A stretch of 64,000 nucleotides of DNA from Rothia aerolata (GCF_014635585.1 NZ_BMDC01000001.1:720139-784138); one strand, 5' to 3'. Positions 52,654 through 62,069 are shown, counted from the stretch's first letter. Numbers and translations are program-made. The notes: a model not told the origin generated them from the letters alone.

Positions 52654-53808
52654 CTAGTCATCAGAAGCGGTCTCAGCTAAAGCGCGTGCCACCTCGCAAA
52701 TGTCGTGGAGCACCGCGGTGGCTTCACCGGGATTGAGCGACTCAAGCTGGCCGGTCTCGGTAACGGTCACCCGGTTCAGCCGCTGGGCGGGCAGGCCCAC
52801 CCTGCGCCAGCGCTGCCAGATGTTCTGGGCCAGCTGGCCCACCGAGCTTTTCTGAAGCGGGTTAACGATACCCAACCATACCGCACGGTCAGCCTCAATC
52901 TGCTCAGCGATGGCCTCCCAGTCGCGGTCGGCTAAATCCCGAACGGGAAGGGCTACTTCGTCAAAGGGTTTAAGGACGGCGCGGGCCTGCTCGGGCACGG
53001 AGAAGGGCAGGTCGGTGCCTGCCAGAGCAACGGAGTCTACCTGCCGTTGCAGGGCTTCCACCGTGCTAGCCATAGACTCTTCGACCTCGGCCAGCGGCAG
53101 GGAGCGCAGGGTTCTATAACCGCTGGCGGTAGGAATGGTGCCGGCCAGCGCCCGAGTGAGCTCCGGTTCATCAAGCTGGACGGTAATCGTGTGGTGGGGA
53201 GCTGCTTCTTTGACCAGGTCAATCCAGGAAGTAACCCCGGCGAGGAAGGAATCTCTCAGGTCGCGACGGGCGCCAAAATCATGCTGGGCCCGCTCCCCGT
53301 TGGTGAGATAGAGCTGGGCGGCCAGCGAGATAGGGCCGGTGAACTGGAGCTTGAGCGCCCCGGTGGGCAAGGTTTCCTGCCCCACCACATCGGCCAGAGC
53401 GTTGATGTCTGAGGCAAAGAGGGTATGCGCCAGCTGAGCTTCGCGGGAGTTGCCCTCGGTGAGTCTCCAGCCAAAGGAGGCGCCGTCGGCGGTCAGCCCC
53501 TCCAGCGCCACGATGGTGCGTGCCAGTTGGCTTGCGGCGTAGCCTCGGTGAACCAGCTCAGGAAGAAAGGGCAGGTGGGGCGCCCCCAGTTCGCCGCGTA
53601 CCCGGTTGATTGAGTCAACCATATGGGTGCCGGGCCAGGGGCCCAGGGCGCTTGCCCGCACAAAATGTTTGGGGTCAAAGGTAAGAGCCTGCGGCTGGTC
53701 TGCCTGCAGGAGTTGGTCGTCGCGGTTTCTTTCCCCAAACCGCGCCCGAAGGTGTGCCAAACGGCTCTGAGAAAAGCCGGGGGTGCCGGGGCGGTCGGGA
53801 GAAACCAT
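52654..53808 (-). CDS. MetE/UROD-superfamily barrel protein, probably not a methionine synthase
   Basis: A 384-residue TIM-barrel protein of the kind often labelled vitamin-B12-independent methionine synthase in actinobacteria. LGPWPGTHMVDSINRVRGEL and VQLDEPELTRALAG match the superfamily (MetE has a similar QxDEPxL). It is half the length of MetE and has no obvious His-Cys-Glu-Cys zinc set; the only cysteine I see is near the C-terminus. Its reaction is unknown. ATG 53808 is 3 bases after the chorismate mutase stop, so the two are probably one transcript. Confidence 0.7.
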   Translation of the reverse strand: MVSPDRPGTPGFSQSRLAHLRARFGERNRDDQLLQADQPQALTFDPKHFVRASALGPWPGTHMVDSINRVRGELGAPHLPFLPELVHRGYAASQLARTIVALEGLTADGASFGWRLTEGNSREAQLAHTLFASDINALADVVGQETLPTGALKLQFTGPISLAAQLYLTNGERAQHDFGARRDLRDSFLAGVTSWIDLVKEAAPHHTITVQLDEPELTRALAGTIPTASGYRTLRSLPLAEVEESMASTVEALQRQVDSVALAGTDLPFSVPEQARAVLKPFDEVALPVRDLADRDWEAIAEQIEADRAVWLGIVNPLQKSSVGQLAQNIWQRWRRVGLPAQRLNRVTVTETGQLESLNPGEATAVLHDICEVARALAETASDD

Positions 53809-53811
53809 GGT

Positions 53812-54183
53812 TTACTTTTCAGCCTCCTGGGCTTGGGCGATTTGTTCGTGGTGCCTTATTACTTCGGAAATAATAAAGTTCAAAAATTTCTCGGCGAACT
53901 CGGGGTCAAGCTGGGCGGCTTCTGCTAGAGAGCGCAGGCGCTTAATCTGAGCGGCTTCGCGGCCGGGGTCGCCGGCGGGCAGGGAGTGCTCTGCCTTGAG
54001 GTAGCCGACCCGCTGGGTGGCGCGAAAACGCTCGGCCAGAATGTTGACCAGCGCGGCGTCCATATTATCAATGGTGCGGCGGATGCTGAAAAGCTCTTCG
54101 AGAACCGCCGGGTCGGTGCCCTCAAGGGAGGTGGCGCGGCGGTCAAAATCCTTGTTGGCCTGAACGTCCTGTGTATCACTCAT
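53812..54183 (-). CDS. Chorismate mutase, AroQ class
   Basis: A 123-residue all-helical AroQ-type enzyme that turns chorismate into prephenate for Phe and Tyr synthesis. Helix 1 is EELFSIRRTIDNMDAALVNI followed by LAERFRATQRVGYLKAE, with the active-site Arg and Lys; DPGREAAQIKRLRSLAEAA and the last helix FLNFIISEVIRHHEQIAQ complete the fold. No signal peptide, so cytoplasmic. It lies between the inverted-repeat element and the MetE-like gene. Confidence 0.9.
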   Translation of the reverse strand: MSDTQDVQANKDFDRRATSLEGTDPAVLEELFSIRRTIDNMDAALVNILAERFRATQRVGYLKAEHSLPAGDPGREAAQIKRLRSLAEAAQLDPEFAEKFLNFIISEVIRHHEQIAQAQEAEK

Positions 54184-54311
54184 GCTTGATAGTCTAAAAG
54201 ATTTTTGCGTGGCTTCACATTGTTACCGGGTTTATCTTGCGGAAAGACACGGTAGGGAGCAATTAAGATGAAGAGGTTTGAACTGGTGTGGAGAGTAGGG
54301 GCAAAGCGCAG

Positions 54312-54484
54312 AGGGACGTTTTCCCTCAACCGGCGCCGAAGCCGAGACGCCAGAGAGCGTTGAGGGCGTTCCCCTCAACTGGCATCGGGATGAAGCGAAA
54401 CGGGTGCGAGCTTGCGAGCACACAAGAGTGAGCGGAATCGCGAAGCGAGCGTTTAAGGGAGGTTGAGGGGAACGCCCTCAACGC
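54312..54484. repeat. Structured inverted-repeat element between mnmA and chorismate mutase genes
   Basis: Positions 54357-54379 and 54462-54484 are perfect 23-base inverted copies (left arm begins GCGTTGAGGGCG and ends CCCCTCAAC) separated by 82 bases. Each arm is itself partly self-complementary (TTGAGGG with CCCTCAA). A third, degenerate copy (GAGGGACGTTTTCCCTCAAC) lies at 54311-54330. The loop has smaller stems such as GTGC-GAGCTTGCGA-GCAC (54404-54421). No gene is seen in the 317-base gap. It may be a dispersed REP-like element, a structured RNA, or the mnmA terminator. Confidence 0.75.
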
Positions 54485-54500
54485 GAACCAAGCGCAAGCA

Positions 54501-55691
54501 TCACGCCGCGATATCCGCCCGCTTCAGCGAGTAGGCCCTGTTGATGGTTGCCTGGCCCAGCACGCGGGTGCCCTGGTACATCACCAGGGTCTGCCCGGGT
54601 GAGACTCCGCGGAGTTCTTCCTTGATGCCTACCACGACTTCTAGCCGCAGTCCGGCGCCGTCCTCGGCTTCGTCATCCTCGACCCATTCCATGTGGGCGG
54701 TAGAGGCTACCGGGTCGGCGTGGGCGCGTACCTGCGCGGTGATGTCGAATTCGGCAGAGCGGGCGCCCAGCCGGGGCTGTTGGGCCAGGAAGTCGGCGAC
54801 TTCTGCTACCGGCAGGCCCGCCCAGGTGGTGCGGATACCGCGGATTTCGTCGATGTCTAGCAGGTCGCGGGAGCCGACGATCACCTCGTTGGTTTTGGGT
54901 CGGATTTCCAGCACGAAGCGGGGCTTGCCGTCGGGGGCGGGGCGGCCGATGGCCAGGCCCTTGCGCTGACCTACGGTGTAGGCATGGGAGCCGGGGTGCT
55001 GGCCCAGCACGTTGCCCTCGGTGTCTTTGATGTCGCCGGGTTGCATCTCGATGTGTTCTTCGAGCCAGGCGCGGGTGTCGCCCTCGGGAATGAAGCAGAT
55101 GTCGTAGGAGTCGGGCTTCTTTGCCACGGAGAAACCGCGCTCGGCAGCCTCGGCGCGCACCAGATCCTTGGAGGGGGTGTCTGCCAGCGGGAACCAGGCG
55201 TGCTTGAGCTGCTCGTGGGTGAGCACACCTAGAACGTAGGACTGGTCTTTAGCCCAGGTGGCGGCGCGGTGCAGCTCCCGGTTGCCGGCCTCGTCGGAGA
55301 TGACCTTGGCGTAGTGGCCGGTCACCACGGCGTCGAAGCCCAGAGCCACTGCCTTTTCCAGCAGGGCGGCGAACTTGATTTTCTCGTTGCAGCGCATGCA
55401 GGGGTTGGGGGTGCGGCCGTGCTCGTATTCGGAGACGAAGTCATCGACCACGTCTTCTTTGAAGCGCTCGGAGAAGTCCCACACGTAGAAGGGAATGCCC
55501 AGCTGGTCGCAGACCCGGCGGGCGTCCATGGAGTCTTCAATGGTGCAGCAACCGCGGGAGCCGGTGCGCAGGGTGCCGGGCATTCGGGAAAGTGCCAGGT
55601 GCACACCCACCACGTCGTGGCCGGCTTCCACCGCGCGTGCCGCTGCCACGGCGGAGTCTACGCCGCCGCTCATCGCTGCCAAAATCTTCAT
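54501..55691 (-). CDS. mnmA: tRNA-specific 2-thiouridylase MnmA
   Basis: A 396-residue enzyme that puts sulfur at position 2 of U34 in tRNAs for Lys, Glu and Gln. The ATP-binding PP-loop is [11 protein letters not shown] (residues 7-17). The catalytic Cys pair is C101 (CNEKIKF) and C199 ([12 protein letters not shown]). TGHYAKV and the C-terminal beta-barrel with [12 protein letters not shown] are conserved. The cysteine desulfurase encoded 21 bases upstream on the same strand can supply the sulfur. Confidence 0.96.
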   Translation of the reverse strand: MKILAAMSGGVDSAVAAARAVEAGHDVVGVHLALSRMPGTLRTGSRGCCTIEDSMDARRVCDQLGIPFYVWDFSERFKEDVVDDFVSEYEHGRTPNPCMRCNEKIKFAALLEKAVALGFDAVVTGHYAKVISDEAGNRELHRAATWAKDQSYVLGVLTHEQLKHAWFPLADTPSKDLVRAEAAERGFSVAKKPDSYDICFIPEGDTRAWLEEHIEMQPGDIKDTEGNVLGQHPGSHAYTVGQRKGLAIGRPAPDGKPRFVLEIRPKTNEVIVGSRDLLDIDEIRGIRTTWAGLPVAEVADFLAQQPRLGARSAEFDITAQVRAHADPVASTAHMEWVEDDEAEDGAGLRLEVVVGIKEELRGVSPGQTLVMYQGTRVLGQATINRAYSLKRADIAA

Positions 55692-55712
55692 TAATATAGT
55701 CCTCGAAAGTTC

Positions 55713-56954
55713 TTAGTGCCAGAGTTCTGCGTTGGGGGTGTGGGCTGCCAGGCCCGCCTGGTTGGCCTGATTGAAAGCTGTGGGAAGGGCGTCAAGTAGC
55801 CGGTCGACGTCGTCCACCGTACTCGAGTGCCCCAGGGTAAAGCGCTGGGCTCCGCGGGCGGTCTCCTCGCTCAGCCCCATAGCCAACAGCACGTGGGAGG
55901 GGCGAGGCACACCGGCGTTGCAGGCGGAGCCGGTGGAGGATTCTACCCCCGCCATATCCAGCAGAAAGAGCAGGGAGTCTCCCTCGCAGCCGGTGAAGGT
56001 GAAGTGGGCGTTGTTGGGCAGGCGGCGGCTGGGGCCCTTTTCGATCAGCTCCAGGTCTGTCTCGGGTTCGGGGCCGCGCAGTACCGCACCGGGGATTTCC
56101 TCGCGCACCCGGTTGATGATCCGGTTGCGCAACTGGCCAATACGGCGGGATTCCTCTGCCAGGTGTTCGCTGGCCCAGGCAGCTGCCACGCCGAATCCCG
56201 CGATGGACGCCGCGTCAATAGTTCCCGAGCGAACGGAGCGTTCCTGCCCGCCGCCGTGGAGCACCGGGTCCAAAGCGGCAGAGCGGGTGGCAATCAGCGC
56301 GCCGATGCCCATAGGCCCGCCAATCTTGTGGCCGGAAATAGCCATGGTGGCAACACCGGAGTTTCGGAAGTTCACCGGCACAGCGCCGAAGGCCTGTACC
56401 GCATCGGTGTGCATGGGAATACCGTATTCGGCGGCGATTTCGGCGAGTTCGGCGATGGGCTGGATCGCGCCGACCTCATTATTGGCCCACATGACGGTCA
56501 GTAGGGCGACGTCGTCGGGGTTCTTCTCGATGAGCTCGCGAACGGTTTCGGGCTTGACCAAGCCGTCTTCGTCAACCGGAATCCAGTCGATGACGGCACC
56601 CTCGTGGGTTTCCAGCCACTCGGCGGTATCGCCGACCGCGTGGTGCTCAATGGAAGAAACCAGAATGCGGTTTTTGGTCGCATCAGCTGAGTGACGCTTC
56701 CAGAAAGTTCCCTTGACCGCCAGGTTATCTGCCTCGGTGCCGCCGGAGGTAAAAATAACCTCGGCCGGGTCGCAGCCGGCAGCGGCGGCAATTTTTTCCC
56801 GGGCTGCCTCAACGGTGGCGCGGGCGCGGCGGCCGGCAGAGTGAAGGGATGAGGGGTTTCCGCCCAGCAGCATCTGCTCGGTCACGGCTTCAACCACCGG
56901 CTGCAAAACATCGGTGGTGGCGGCGTGATCCATATACACACGAGTAGACCCCAT
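55713..56954 (-). CDS. iscS: Cysteine desulfurase (NifS/IscS family)
   Basis: A 413-residue PLP enzyme that takes sulfur from cysteine. The PLP lysine is K210 (MAISGHKIGGPMG), the PLP-stacking His is in SSIEHHAVGDT, and the catalytic Cys is C345 in SSTGSACNAGVPRPSH. EVIFTSGGTEADNLAV binds the cofactor phosphate. With mnmA just downstream, its main job is probably tRNA thiolation; Fe-S assembly is also possible. The N-terminus MGSTRVYMDHAATT is normal. It is divergent from trmL. Confidence 0.94.
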   Translation of the reverse strand: MGSTRVYMDHAATTDVLQPVVEAVTEQMLLGGNPSSLHSAGRRARATVEAAREKIAAAAGCDPAEVIFTSGGTEADNLAVKGTFWKRHSADATKNRILVSSIEHHAVGDTAEWLETHEGAVIDWIPVDEDGLVKPETVRELIEKNPDDVALLTVMWANNEVGAIQPIAELAEIAAEYGIPMHTDAVQAFGAVPVNFRNSGVATMAISGHKIGGPMGIGALIATRSAALDPVLHGGGQERSVRSGTIDAASIAGFGVAAAWASEHLAEESRRIGQLRNRIINRVREEIPGAVLRGPEPETDLELIEKGPSRRLPNNAHFTFTGCEGDSLLFLLDMAGVESSTGSACNAGVPRPSHVLLAMGLSEETARGAQRFTLGHSSTVDDVDRLLDALPTAFNQANQAGLAAHTPNAELWH

Positions 56955-57088
56955 GGTTTACCTTTCACTCTTTGTGGGTAAGACTCAAACTAAACCATTT
57001 TACGCCCGCTTTTATTCCTCGCTCCATGAGATAGGGCACGCAAGCCCCGATTCTTCCCGGGCAGGCGGTCTGCCCGGCGCCGGTGTCT

Positions 57089-57100
57089 TAGACTGAGGAG
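57089..57100 (+). promoter_or_regulatory. Possible -10 element for a leaderless trmL message
   Basis: TAGACT (57089-57094) fits the actinobacterial -10 pattern TANNNT, and the GTG start comes exactly 6 bases after it. A GAGGAG lies in those 6 bases, too close to act as a normal ribosome-binding sequence. Confidence 0.4.
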
Positions 57101-57568
57101 GTGTTCAAGATTCTTTTCTATACCCCCGAGATTCCGGGCAATACCGGAAATGCAATCCGTCTGGCGGCCATTACCGGTGCCGAACTCCACCTGGTGAAAC
57201 CCCTGGGCTTCAACTTTGAAGATAAGAACCTCAAGCGGGCCGGGCTGGACTACCACGATTTGGCGGTGATGACCGTGTACGAGACCCTCGAAGACGCCTG
57301 GGAGGCCCTGCTACCCGCCCGCGTTTTTGCTTTTACCACCACGGCTTCTCGCAACTTTGCCGATATTGCCTACGAGCCCGGCGATGTTCTCATGTTCGGC
57401 CCCGAGTCGGTGGGGCTACCCCGGGACGTTCAAAACGCGCCCGAAATTTTCGAGCGCGTTAAGATTCCCATGGTGGAGGGCCGCCGCTCCCTCAACCTGG
57501 CCAACTCCGCCTCTATTGCGGTATTCGAGGCCTGGCGCCAGCACGGGTTTGAGGGCGGAAAAATTTAG
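57101..57568 (+). CDS. trmL: tRNA (cytidine/uridine-34-2'-O)-methyltransferase TrmL
   Basis: A 155-residue SPOUT methyltransferase that methylates the ribose of the wobble base in leucine tRNAs. Family blocks are FKILFYTPEIPGNTGNAIRL at the N-terminus, LMFGPESVGLPRDV, and the knot motif SLNLANSASIAVFEAWRQ. GTG 57101 is forced, since an in-frame stop lies at 57089 and the protein matches the family from its first residue. The 3' end overlaps the convergent protease gene by 4 bases. Confidence 0.94.
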   Translation: MFKILFYTPEIPGNTGNAIRLAAITGAELHLVKPLGFNFEDKNLKRAGLDYHDLAVMTVYETLEDAWEALLPARVFAFTTTASRNFADIAYEPGDVLMFGPESVGLPRDVQNAPEIFERVKIPMVEGRRSLNLANSASIAVFEAWRQHGFEGGKI

Positions 57569-58935
57569 TTTGAGGAGTTAGCGGAGTCGCCGATGGTCAC
57601 CTGCTTTTCCTCCATCGAGCCGTTGCGGTTGAGCTTTACGGTCACCTCGGTACCGGGTTCGGTTTCGCGGACGGCGGCGGTCAGCTGACCTGCCTCAGCG
57701 ATTTTCTTGCCGTTGAACTCGGTAATGACGTCGCCCCGGCGGATTCCCGCCTCGTCAGCGGCGCCGCCGTTCGAGATTTCCTGAATCAAAGCGCCGTCCC
57801 CAAAAGTCTGGCTCTGATCGTCATTGGCCGGGGAGGTTGAGACGGTCGCACCCAGCAGGCCGTGGGATGCCTCGCCATTATCAATCAAATCCTGGGCAAT
57901 CCGCTGGGCATAGTTGATGGGAATCGCAAAGCCAAGCCCGATGTTGCCCGCCTCTGACGAAGCGCCCGAGCTATCTGCCGAAGCGATAGCCACGTTCACG
58001 CCAATCACCTCACCCTTGGAGTTGACCAGGGCGCCGCCGGAGTTACCGGGGTTCACCGCCGCATCGGTCTGAATCACGTTGAGAGAGACGGTGTTGCGAG
58101 TGCCCGAGGGGGACTGCCCCTGCTGGTCTGGCATCTGGAATTCAAAGGGAGAATCCTGGCTGCCCAGAGAATTATCGGACTGCTCAGAGTCATTGGGAAC
58201 TTCAGAGCTTGCCACCTCGATGGTGCGAGAGAGCGAGGAAATAATACCGTCGGTCACGGTGTTCTGTAGGCCCAGCGGAGCACCAATTGCCACCGAAACA
58301 TCGCCCACGTTGAGCTTGCTGGAATCGCCCAGGGTTGCCGGGGTGATATTGAGGCCGGCGGTATCCATCTTGATGACCGCCAGATCGCTGGTGGGATCGG
58401 TACCCACCACGTCGGCCTTGCGCACCGTGCCGTCTGACATCTGCACCTCAATGGAGGCGTTGTTGGTCTGACCGTCCATGGTCACCACGTGGGTGTTGGT
58501 GAGAATGTGACCGTCAGAATCCAAAATAATACCCGAGCCGGAGCCCGAAGCAGCCGATCCGTTGACACCGATGGTCGCCACGGAGGGGGTTGCCTTTTCA
58601 GCGGCAGCGGTAATTTCGTTGACCGAATCGGTGTTGTTGACGATGGTGGTGCCCGAAACGGTAGAGGAGGGCGCCGGGTTCTGGTCTGCCAGGGCGGTGA
58701 CACCGGCGCCCACACCGCCACCCACCAGGGCAGCGATGACGGCAGTGGTCAGCACAAGCGCGCCCGTGCCTTTGCGCTTGGGGGCGGGTTGTTCAGGCTG
58801 GGGCTGACCATAAAAGGCGCCCTGGTTCTGCTGGCTGTAGAGGTAGTCCCCCTGCGGGTAGTTCTGGTTGGCGGGGTGCTCCCCCTGGGCCGGAAAATTC
58901 TGCTGGTTCTGCTGTTCCCAAGGATTTTGCGACAT
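57565..58935 (-). CDS. HtrA/DegP-like membrane-anchored serine protease with PDZ domain
   Basis: A 456-residue S1C protease. A Gln/Asn/Tyr-rich cytoplasmic N-terminus (about 1-55) precedes one helix (GALVLTTAVIAALVGGGVGA). The protease domain lies outside the cell with triad H149 (LTNTHVV), D184 (PTSDLAVIK) and S299 (NPGNSGGALVN). A PDZ domain (about 365-450, AGIRRGDVITEFNGKKIAEA) follows. An unusually long Ser/Gln/Asp-rich insert sits near 246-282. It handles misfolded envelope proteins. The gene is monocistronic. Confidence 0.93.
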   Translation of the reverse strand: MSQNPWEQQNQQNFPAQGEHPANQNYPQGDYLYSQQNQGAFYGQPQPEQPAPKRKGTGALVLTTAVIAALVGGGVGAGVTALADQNPAPSSTVSGTTIVNNTDSVNEITAAAEKATPSVATIGVNGSAASGSGSGIILDSDGHILTNTHVVTMDGQTNNASIEVQMSDGTVRKADVVGTDPTSDLAVIKMDTAGLNITPATLGDSSKLNVGDVSVAIGAPLGLQNTVTDGIISSLSRTIEVASSEVPNDSEQSDNSLGSQDSPFEFQMPDQQGQSPSGTRNTVSLNVIQTDAAVNPGNSGGALVNSKGEVIGVNVAIASADSSGASSEAGNIGLGFAIPINYAQRIAQDLIDNGEASHGLLGATVSTSPANDDQSQTFGDGALIQEISNGGAADEAGIRRGDVITEFNGKKIAEAGQLTAAVRETEPGTEVTVKLNRNGSMEEKQVTIGDSANSSN

Positions 58936-59205
58936 CGGTTGTCATTGACCTTTCACGGCTTGTGCGAGCAACACATCTGCCCGCCCCAAATTCTTTTTCT
59001 AGTGCAACTATCTAACATTCATCTGGGTTGTTGTTGGGCTTCATCTGTAAGTTTGCTGGAAGCTGAGTTCACCGACTGGCCTATGCGCTAGAAGTGAACG
59101 CGGTGTGTTGGTCTATTTTCCCGTGACCGTTTTCACTTTAGACTGATGTTCAACGCTTAGTCCGCCCCGGGCAAGCAGCCAGAACTGCCAGAGAAAGTAG
59201 ATACC

Positions 59206-61194
59206 GTGGGAAAAGCTAGGTCAGTAGGAATTGCTCTTTCAGCCTGGGCTGTATTGGGACTGGCAACGGTCTCTCCCGCCCTGGCAGAGGCTCCCATGGA
59301 TCTTCCCGCCTCGACCCGCATTGAAGACACCACCGGTGTTCTCAACCGCGGTGAGCTTCAGTCGGCTATCGACCGGCTCAAGCAGGAGCACAACATTAAC
59401 CTCTACGTGGTCACCATCGATTCTTTCGAGAATCCTTCTAACTCTGAGGCCTGGGCCCGGGAGCTGATGTCCATGAACAATATGGGCACTAACGATGTTG
59501 TTTTGGCCATTGCCACCGACGAACGGGCGGCCCGTTTTATCTCCGGCGGAGGGGAACTCAACCAGCAGCAGGGCGATAAAATCTACACCAACAGAATTCT
59601 GCCCGAGCTGCAAAACTCTGACTATGAGGCAGCTTCCCTTGCCGCCGCAGAGGGCATTGACTCTGAGCTTTCCGGCGGCGGTATCTCCGGTGTTCTCACC
59701 GGTGTGGGTACCCTGGGCGGTATTGCTCTGGTGGCCGGTGGCGGTGCCTGGTTGCTGGGCCGCAACCGGAAAAAGGGTGGCTCCCCCGCTACCGATGCCC
59801 CGCGCGGTGCTGGCAGGCCGGCTCCTGCCGCCCCGGCGCCGTCCATCGAGCAACTGCGCACCGAGGCCGACGCGCTTTTGGTCTCCACGGACGACGCTAT
59901 CGCCCACTCCGAGCAGGAGGTCGAGTTCGCACGGCTACAGTACGGCGAAGCCGAGGTTGCTCCCTTCGCAGCGGCTATTGATGAAGCGAAGCAACATATG
60001 CAGCGCTCCTTCCAGTTACAGAAGCAGCTAGACGACGATATTCCCGATACCGAGGCAGACCAGCGTTCCTGGCTCACCGAAATTATCGGTCGCTGCCGCG
60101 ATGCCCAGCAGGCCCTGAAAAACCAGGAGGAGAATTTCAACCGCCTGCGCCAGCTGGAACAGAACGCCCCGGCCGTCCTAGAAACCCTCAAAACCCGCGA
60201 TGCCGACCTGGATTCCCTCTTTGCTTCGGCCCGGCAGTCCCTGGGCCGGATGCAGGCCACCTATGCTCCCGGTGCCTTTGAGTCGGTGGAAGACAACCTC
60301 GATCAGGCCCAGGGCCACCGCGAATTTGTGCGCGAGGCGGTAGAGACTGCCTCAGCCCAGCTCGATACCAACCGGTCAGAGGCAATTCTTGAAATCCGCG
60401 CCGGTGAAGAGGCCGTAGGCCAGGCTAAGGGGCTGTTGGAATCAGTGCTCAAGACCGAAGACGAGCTCAGGCGTGCCGGAGAATCCTTAGAATCTGCCCT
60501 GCTGCTTGCCCGCCGCGACGTGGCCCAGGCTCAGGAACTCGCCAAGCACCAGGCCAGCGGAGAACTCGCCGGCGCTGCTGCCGGAGTCTCTGCGGTGCTT
60601 GACCGCATTGAAGCCGAAAGCAGGCAGCCCAAAAACGATCCGCTGGCGCTGTCAAAGCAGCTGACCGAGGTGCGTTCCGAGCTGGACTCGGCTCTGGGCA
60701 ACATGCGGGAGGTGCACGAGCAGGAGCGCTCAGCTCGTGCCACCTTAGCCCATGCTCTGGTCTCTGCCCAGGCGCAGGTCTCATCGGCCAGCGAATACGT
60801 CTGGGCCCGCCGCGGCGGTGTTCGGGCAGAGGCCCGCACCAAGCTGCGCGAGGCAGAGCGCCACCTGACCGAAGCGCAGAACTTGCAGCAGAGGGACCCC
60901 GTGGCAGCGCTTGCCCACGCCAATGACGCCACCCGGCTGGCAGACGAGGCAAAACGAATCGCCCGCGACGACGTAGACCGCTTCAACCAAGACCACTTTG
61001 GCGGCTACGGCCGCAGGGGCCGTTCCGATAACTCCGCCCTGCTCGGCGGTATCTTACTGGGCACCCTGCTCGGCGGTAACAACTCCGGTTTTGGCGGGGG
61101 CTTCGGTGGCGGTGGCCACTTTGGCGGAGGCGGTAGCTTCGGTGGTGGCTTCGGCGGAGGCGGCGGTGGATTTAGCTCCGGCGGAACCTTCTAG
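59206..61194 (+). CDS. TPM-domain membrane protein with long coiled coil and Gly-rich tail
   Basis: A 662-residue protein. A signal peptide (MGKARSVGIALSAWAVLGLA, cleaved near ALAEA) leads into a TPM domain (about 35-150, IEDTTGVLNRGELQSAIDRL; ATDERAARFISGG). One helix (VGTLGGIALVAGGGAWLLG, about 165-185) crosses the membrane. The next 400 residues are mostly coiled coil, and the last 45 are a Gly/Phe/Ser repeat (SGFGGGFGGGGHFGGGGSFG). TPM proteins are tied to membrane stress or quality control. GTG 59206. pspA follows 66 bases on, so the two likely act together. Confidence 0.88.
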   Translation: MGKARSVGIALSAWAVLGLATVSPALAEAPMDLPASTRIEDTTGVLNRGELQSAIDRLKQEHNINLYVVTIDSFENPSNSEAWARELMSMNNMGTNDVVLAIATDERAARFISGGGELNQQQGDKIYTNRILPELQNSDYEAASLAAAEGIDSELSGGGISGVLTGVGTLGGIALVAGGGAWLLGRNRKKGGSPATDAPRGAGRPAPAAPAPSIEQLRTEADALLVSTDDAIAHSEQEVEFARLQYGEAEVAPFAAAIDEAKQHMQRSFQLQKQLDDDIPDTEADQRSWLTEIIGRCRDAQQALKNQEENFNRLRQLEQNAPAVLETLKTRDADLDSLFASARQSLGRMQATYAPGAFESVEDNLDQAQGHREFVREAVETASAQLDTNRSEAILEIRAGEEAVGQAKGLLESVLKTEDELRRAGESLESALLLARRDVAQAQELAKHQASGELAGAAAGVSAVLDRIEAESRQPKNDPLALSKQLTEVRSELDSALGNMREVHEQERSARATLAHALVSAQAQVSSASEYVWARRGGVRAEARTKLREAERHLTEAQNLQQRDPVAALAHANDATRLADEAKRIARDDVDRFNQDHFGGYGRRGRSDNSALLGGILLGTLLGGNNSGFGGGFGGGGHFGGGGSFGGGFGGGGGGFSSGGTF

Positions 61195-61260
61195 TTTTCT
61201 TTGCTTCAAACCTGTTCCTATCAATCGACCAAACAACACCTACAGAATCAGGAAAATATC

Positions 61261-61980
61261 ATGGCAAAACAGACCATCTTCTCTCGGATCTCCCAGCTGG
61301 CTAAAGCAAACATCAACTCTTTGCTTGACGCCGCAGAAGACCCGCAGAAAATGCTCGATCAGATGGTGCGGGACTACACCAACAACATTCACGAAGCTGA
61401 GCAGGCTGTAGCCCAGACCATCGGCAACCTGCGCCTGCTGGAAGAGGACTACGCGGAAGACCAGCGAGAGGCCGAAGAATGGGGTAATAAGGCCCTGGCT
61501 GCCTCGAACAAGGCGGACGAGTTTAGGGCAGCCGGCGATAACGCCAACGCAGATAAGTTCGATAACCTCGCCAAGATTGCCCTCGACCGCCAGATGCAGG
61601 CCGAGAAAGAGGCCGCCGCTGTTAAGCCCCAGATTGACTCCCAGACCCAGGTGGTGGAACAGCTCAAAGACGGCCTGACCAAGATGCGCGAGAAACTGCG
61701 CGAGCTCTCCATCAAGCGTGATGAGCTGGTTGCCCGCCAGAAGAATGCCGCGGCCCAGACCCAGGTCAATGACGCCCTCAAATCATTTGACGTGATGGAT
61801 CCGACCAGCGAGATCTCCCGTTTTGAAGAGAAGGTTCGCAGGGAGGAAGCTCGGGTTCGGGGCCAGCAGGAGCTCGCTGCCTCGTCGATTGATGCGCAGT
61901 TCGACAACCTGGAAGAACTCACCAAGCAGTCTGAACTGGACGCGCGCCTGGCGGCTTTGAAGGCAAAGAAGGCCCAGTAG
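61261..61980 (+). CDS. pspA: Phage shock protein A (PspA/IM30 family)
   Basis: A 239-residue PspA homologue, nearly all alpha-helical coiled coil (TIFSRISQLAKANINSLLDA; EDPQKMLDQMVRDYTNNIHE; QTQVVEQLKDGLTKMREKLR). PspA binds stressed membranes and forms ESCRT-III-like assemblies that repair them. ATG 61261 follows AGGAAA; the frame extends upstream to 61201 without support. It sits directly after the TPM gene, a pairing seen in other actinobacteria. Confidence 0.93.
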   Translation: MAKQTIFSRISQLAKANINSLLDAAEDPQKMLDQMVRDYTNNIHEAEQAVAQTIGNLRLLEEDYAEDQREAEEWGNKALAASNKADEFRAAGDNANADKFDNLAKIALDRQMQAEKEAAAVKPQIDSQTQVVEQLKDGLTKMREKLRELSIKRDELVARQKNAAAQTQVNDALKSFDVMDPTSEISRFEEKVRREEARVRGQQELAASSIDAQFDNLEELTKQSELDARLAALKAKKAQ

Positions 61981-62016
61981 GTTCAAGCAGGCTAATCTAC
62001 ACGCCTTTATAAGAGA

Positions 62017-62052
62017 GCGCTGGCCGCCCCTTCGTGCAGGGGCGGCCAGCGC
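62017..62052. terminator. Bidirectional terminator between pspA and udk
   Basis: GCGCTGGCCGCCCCT and AGGGGCGGCCAGCGC are perfect 15-base inverted copies around TCGTGC, placed between two convergent genes. T-runs on either side are weak. Confidence 0.75.
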
Positions 62053-62069
62053 CGTCCTCACCTCGTTTC

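Noticed and set aside
54232-54423. 63-codon minus-strand frame in the inverted-repeat gap
   Set aside because: It runs through the palindromes, has no domain and no ribosome-binding site.
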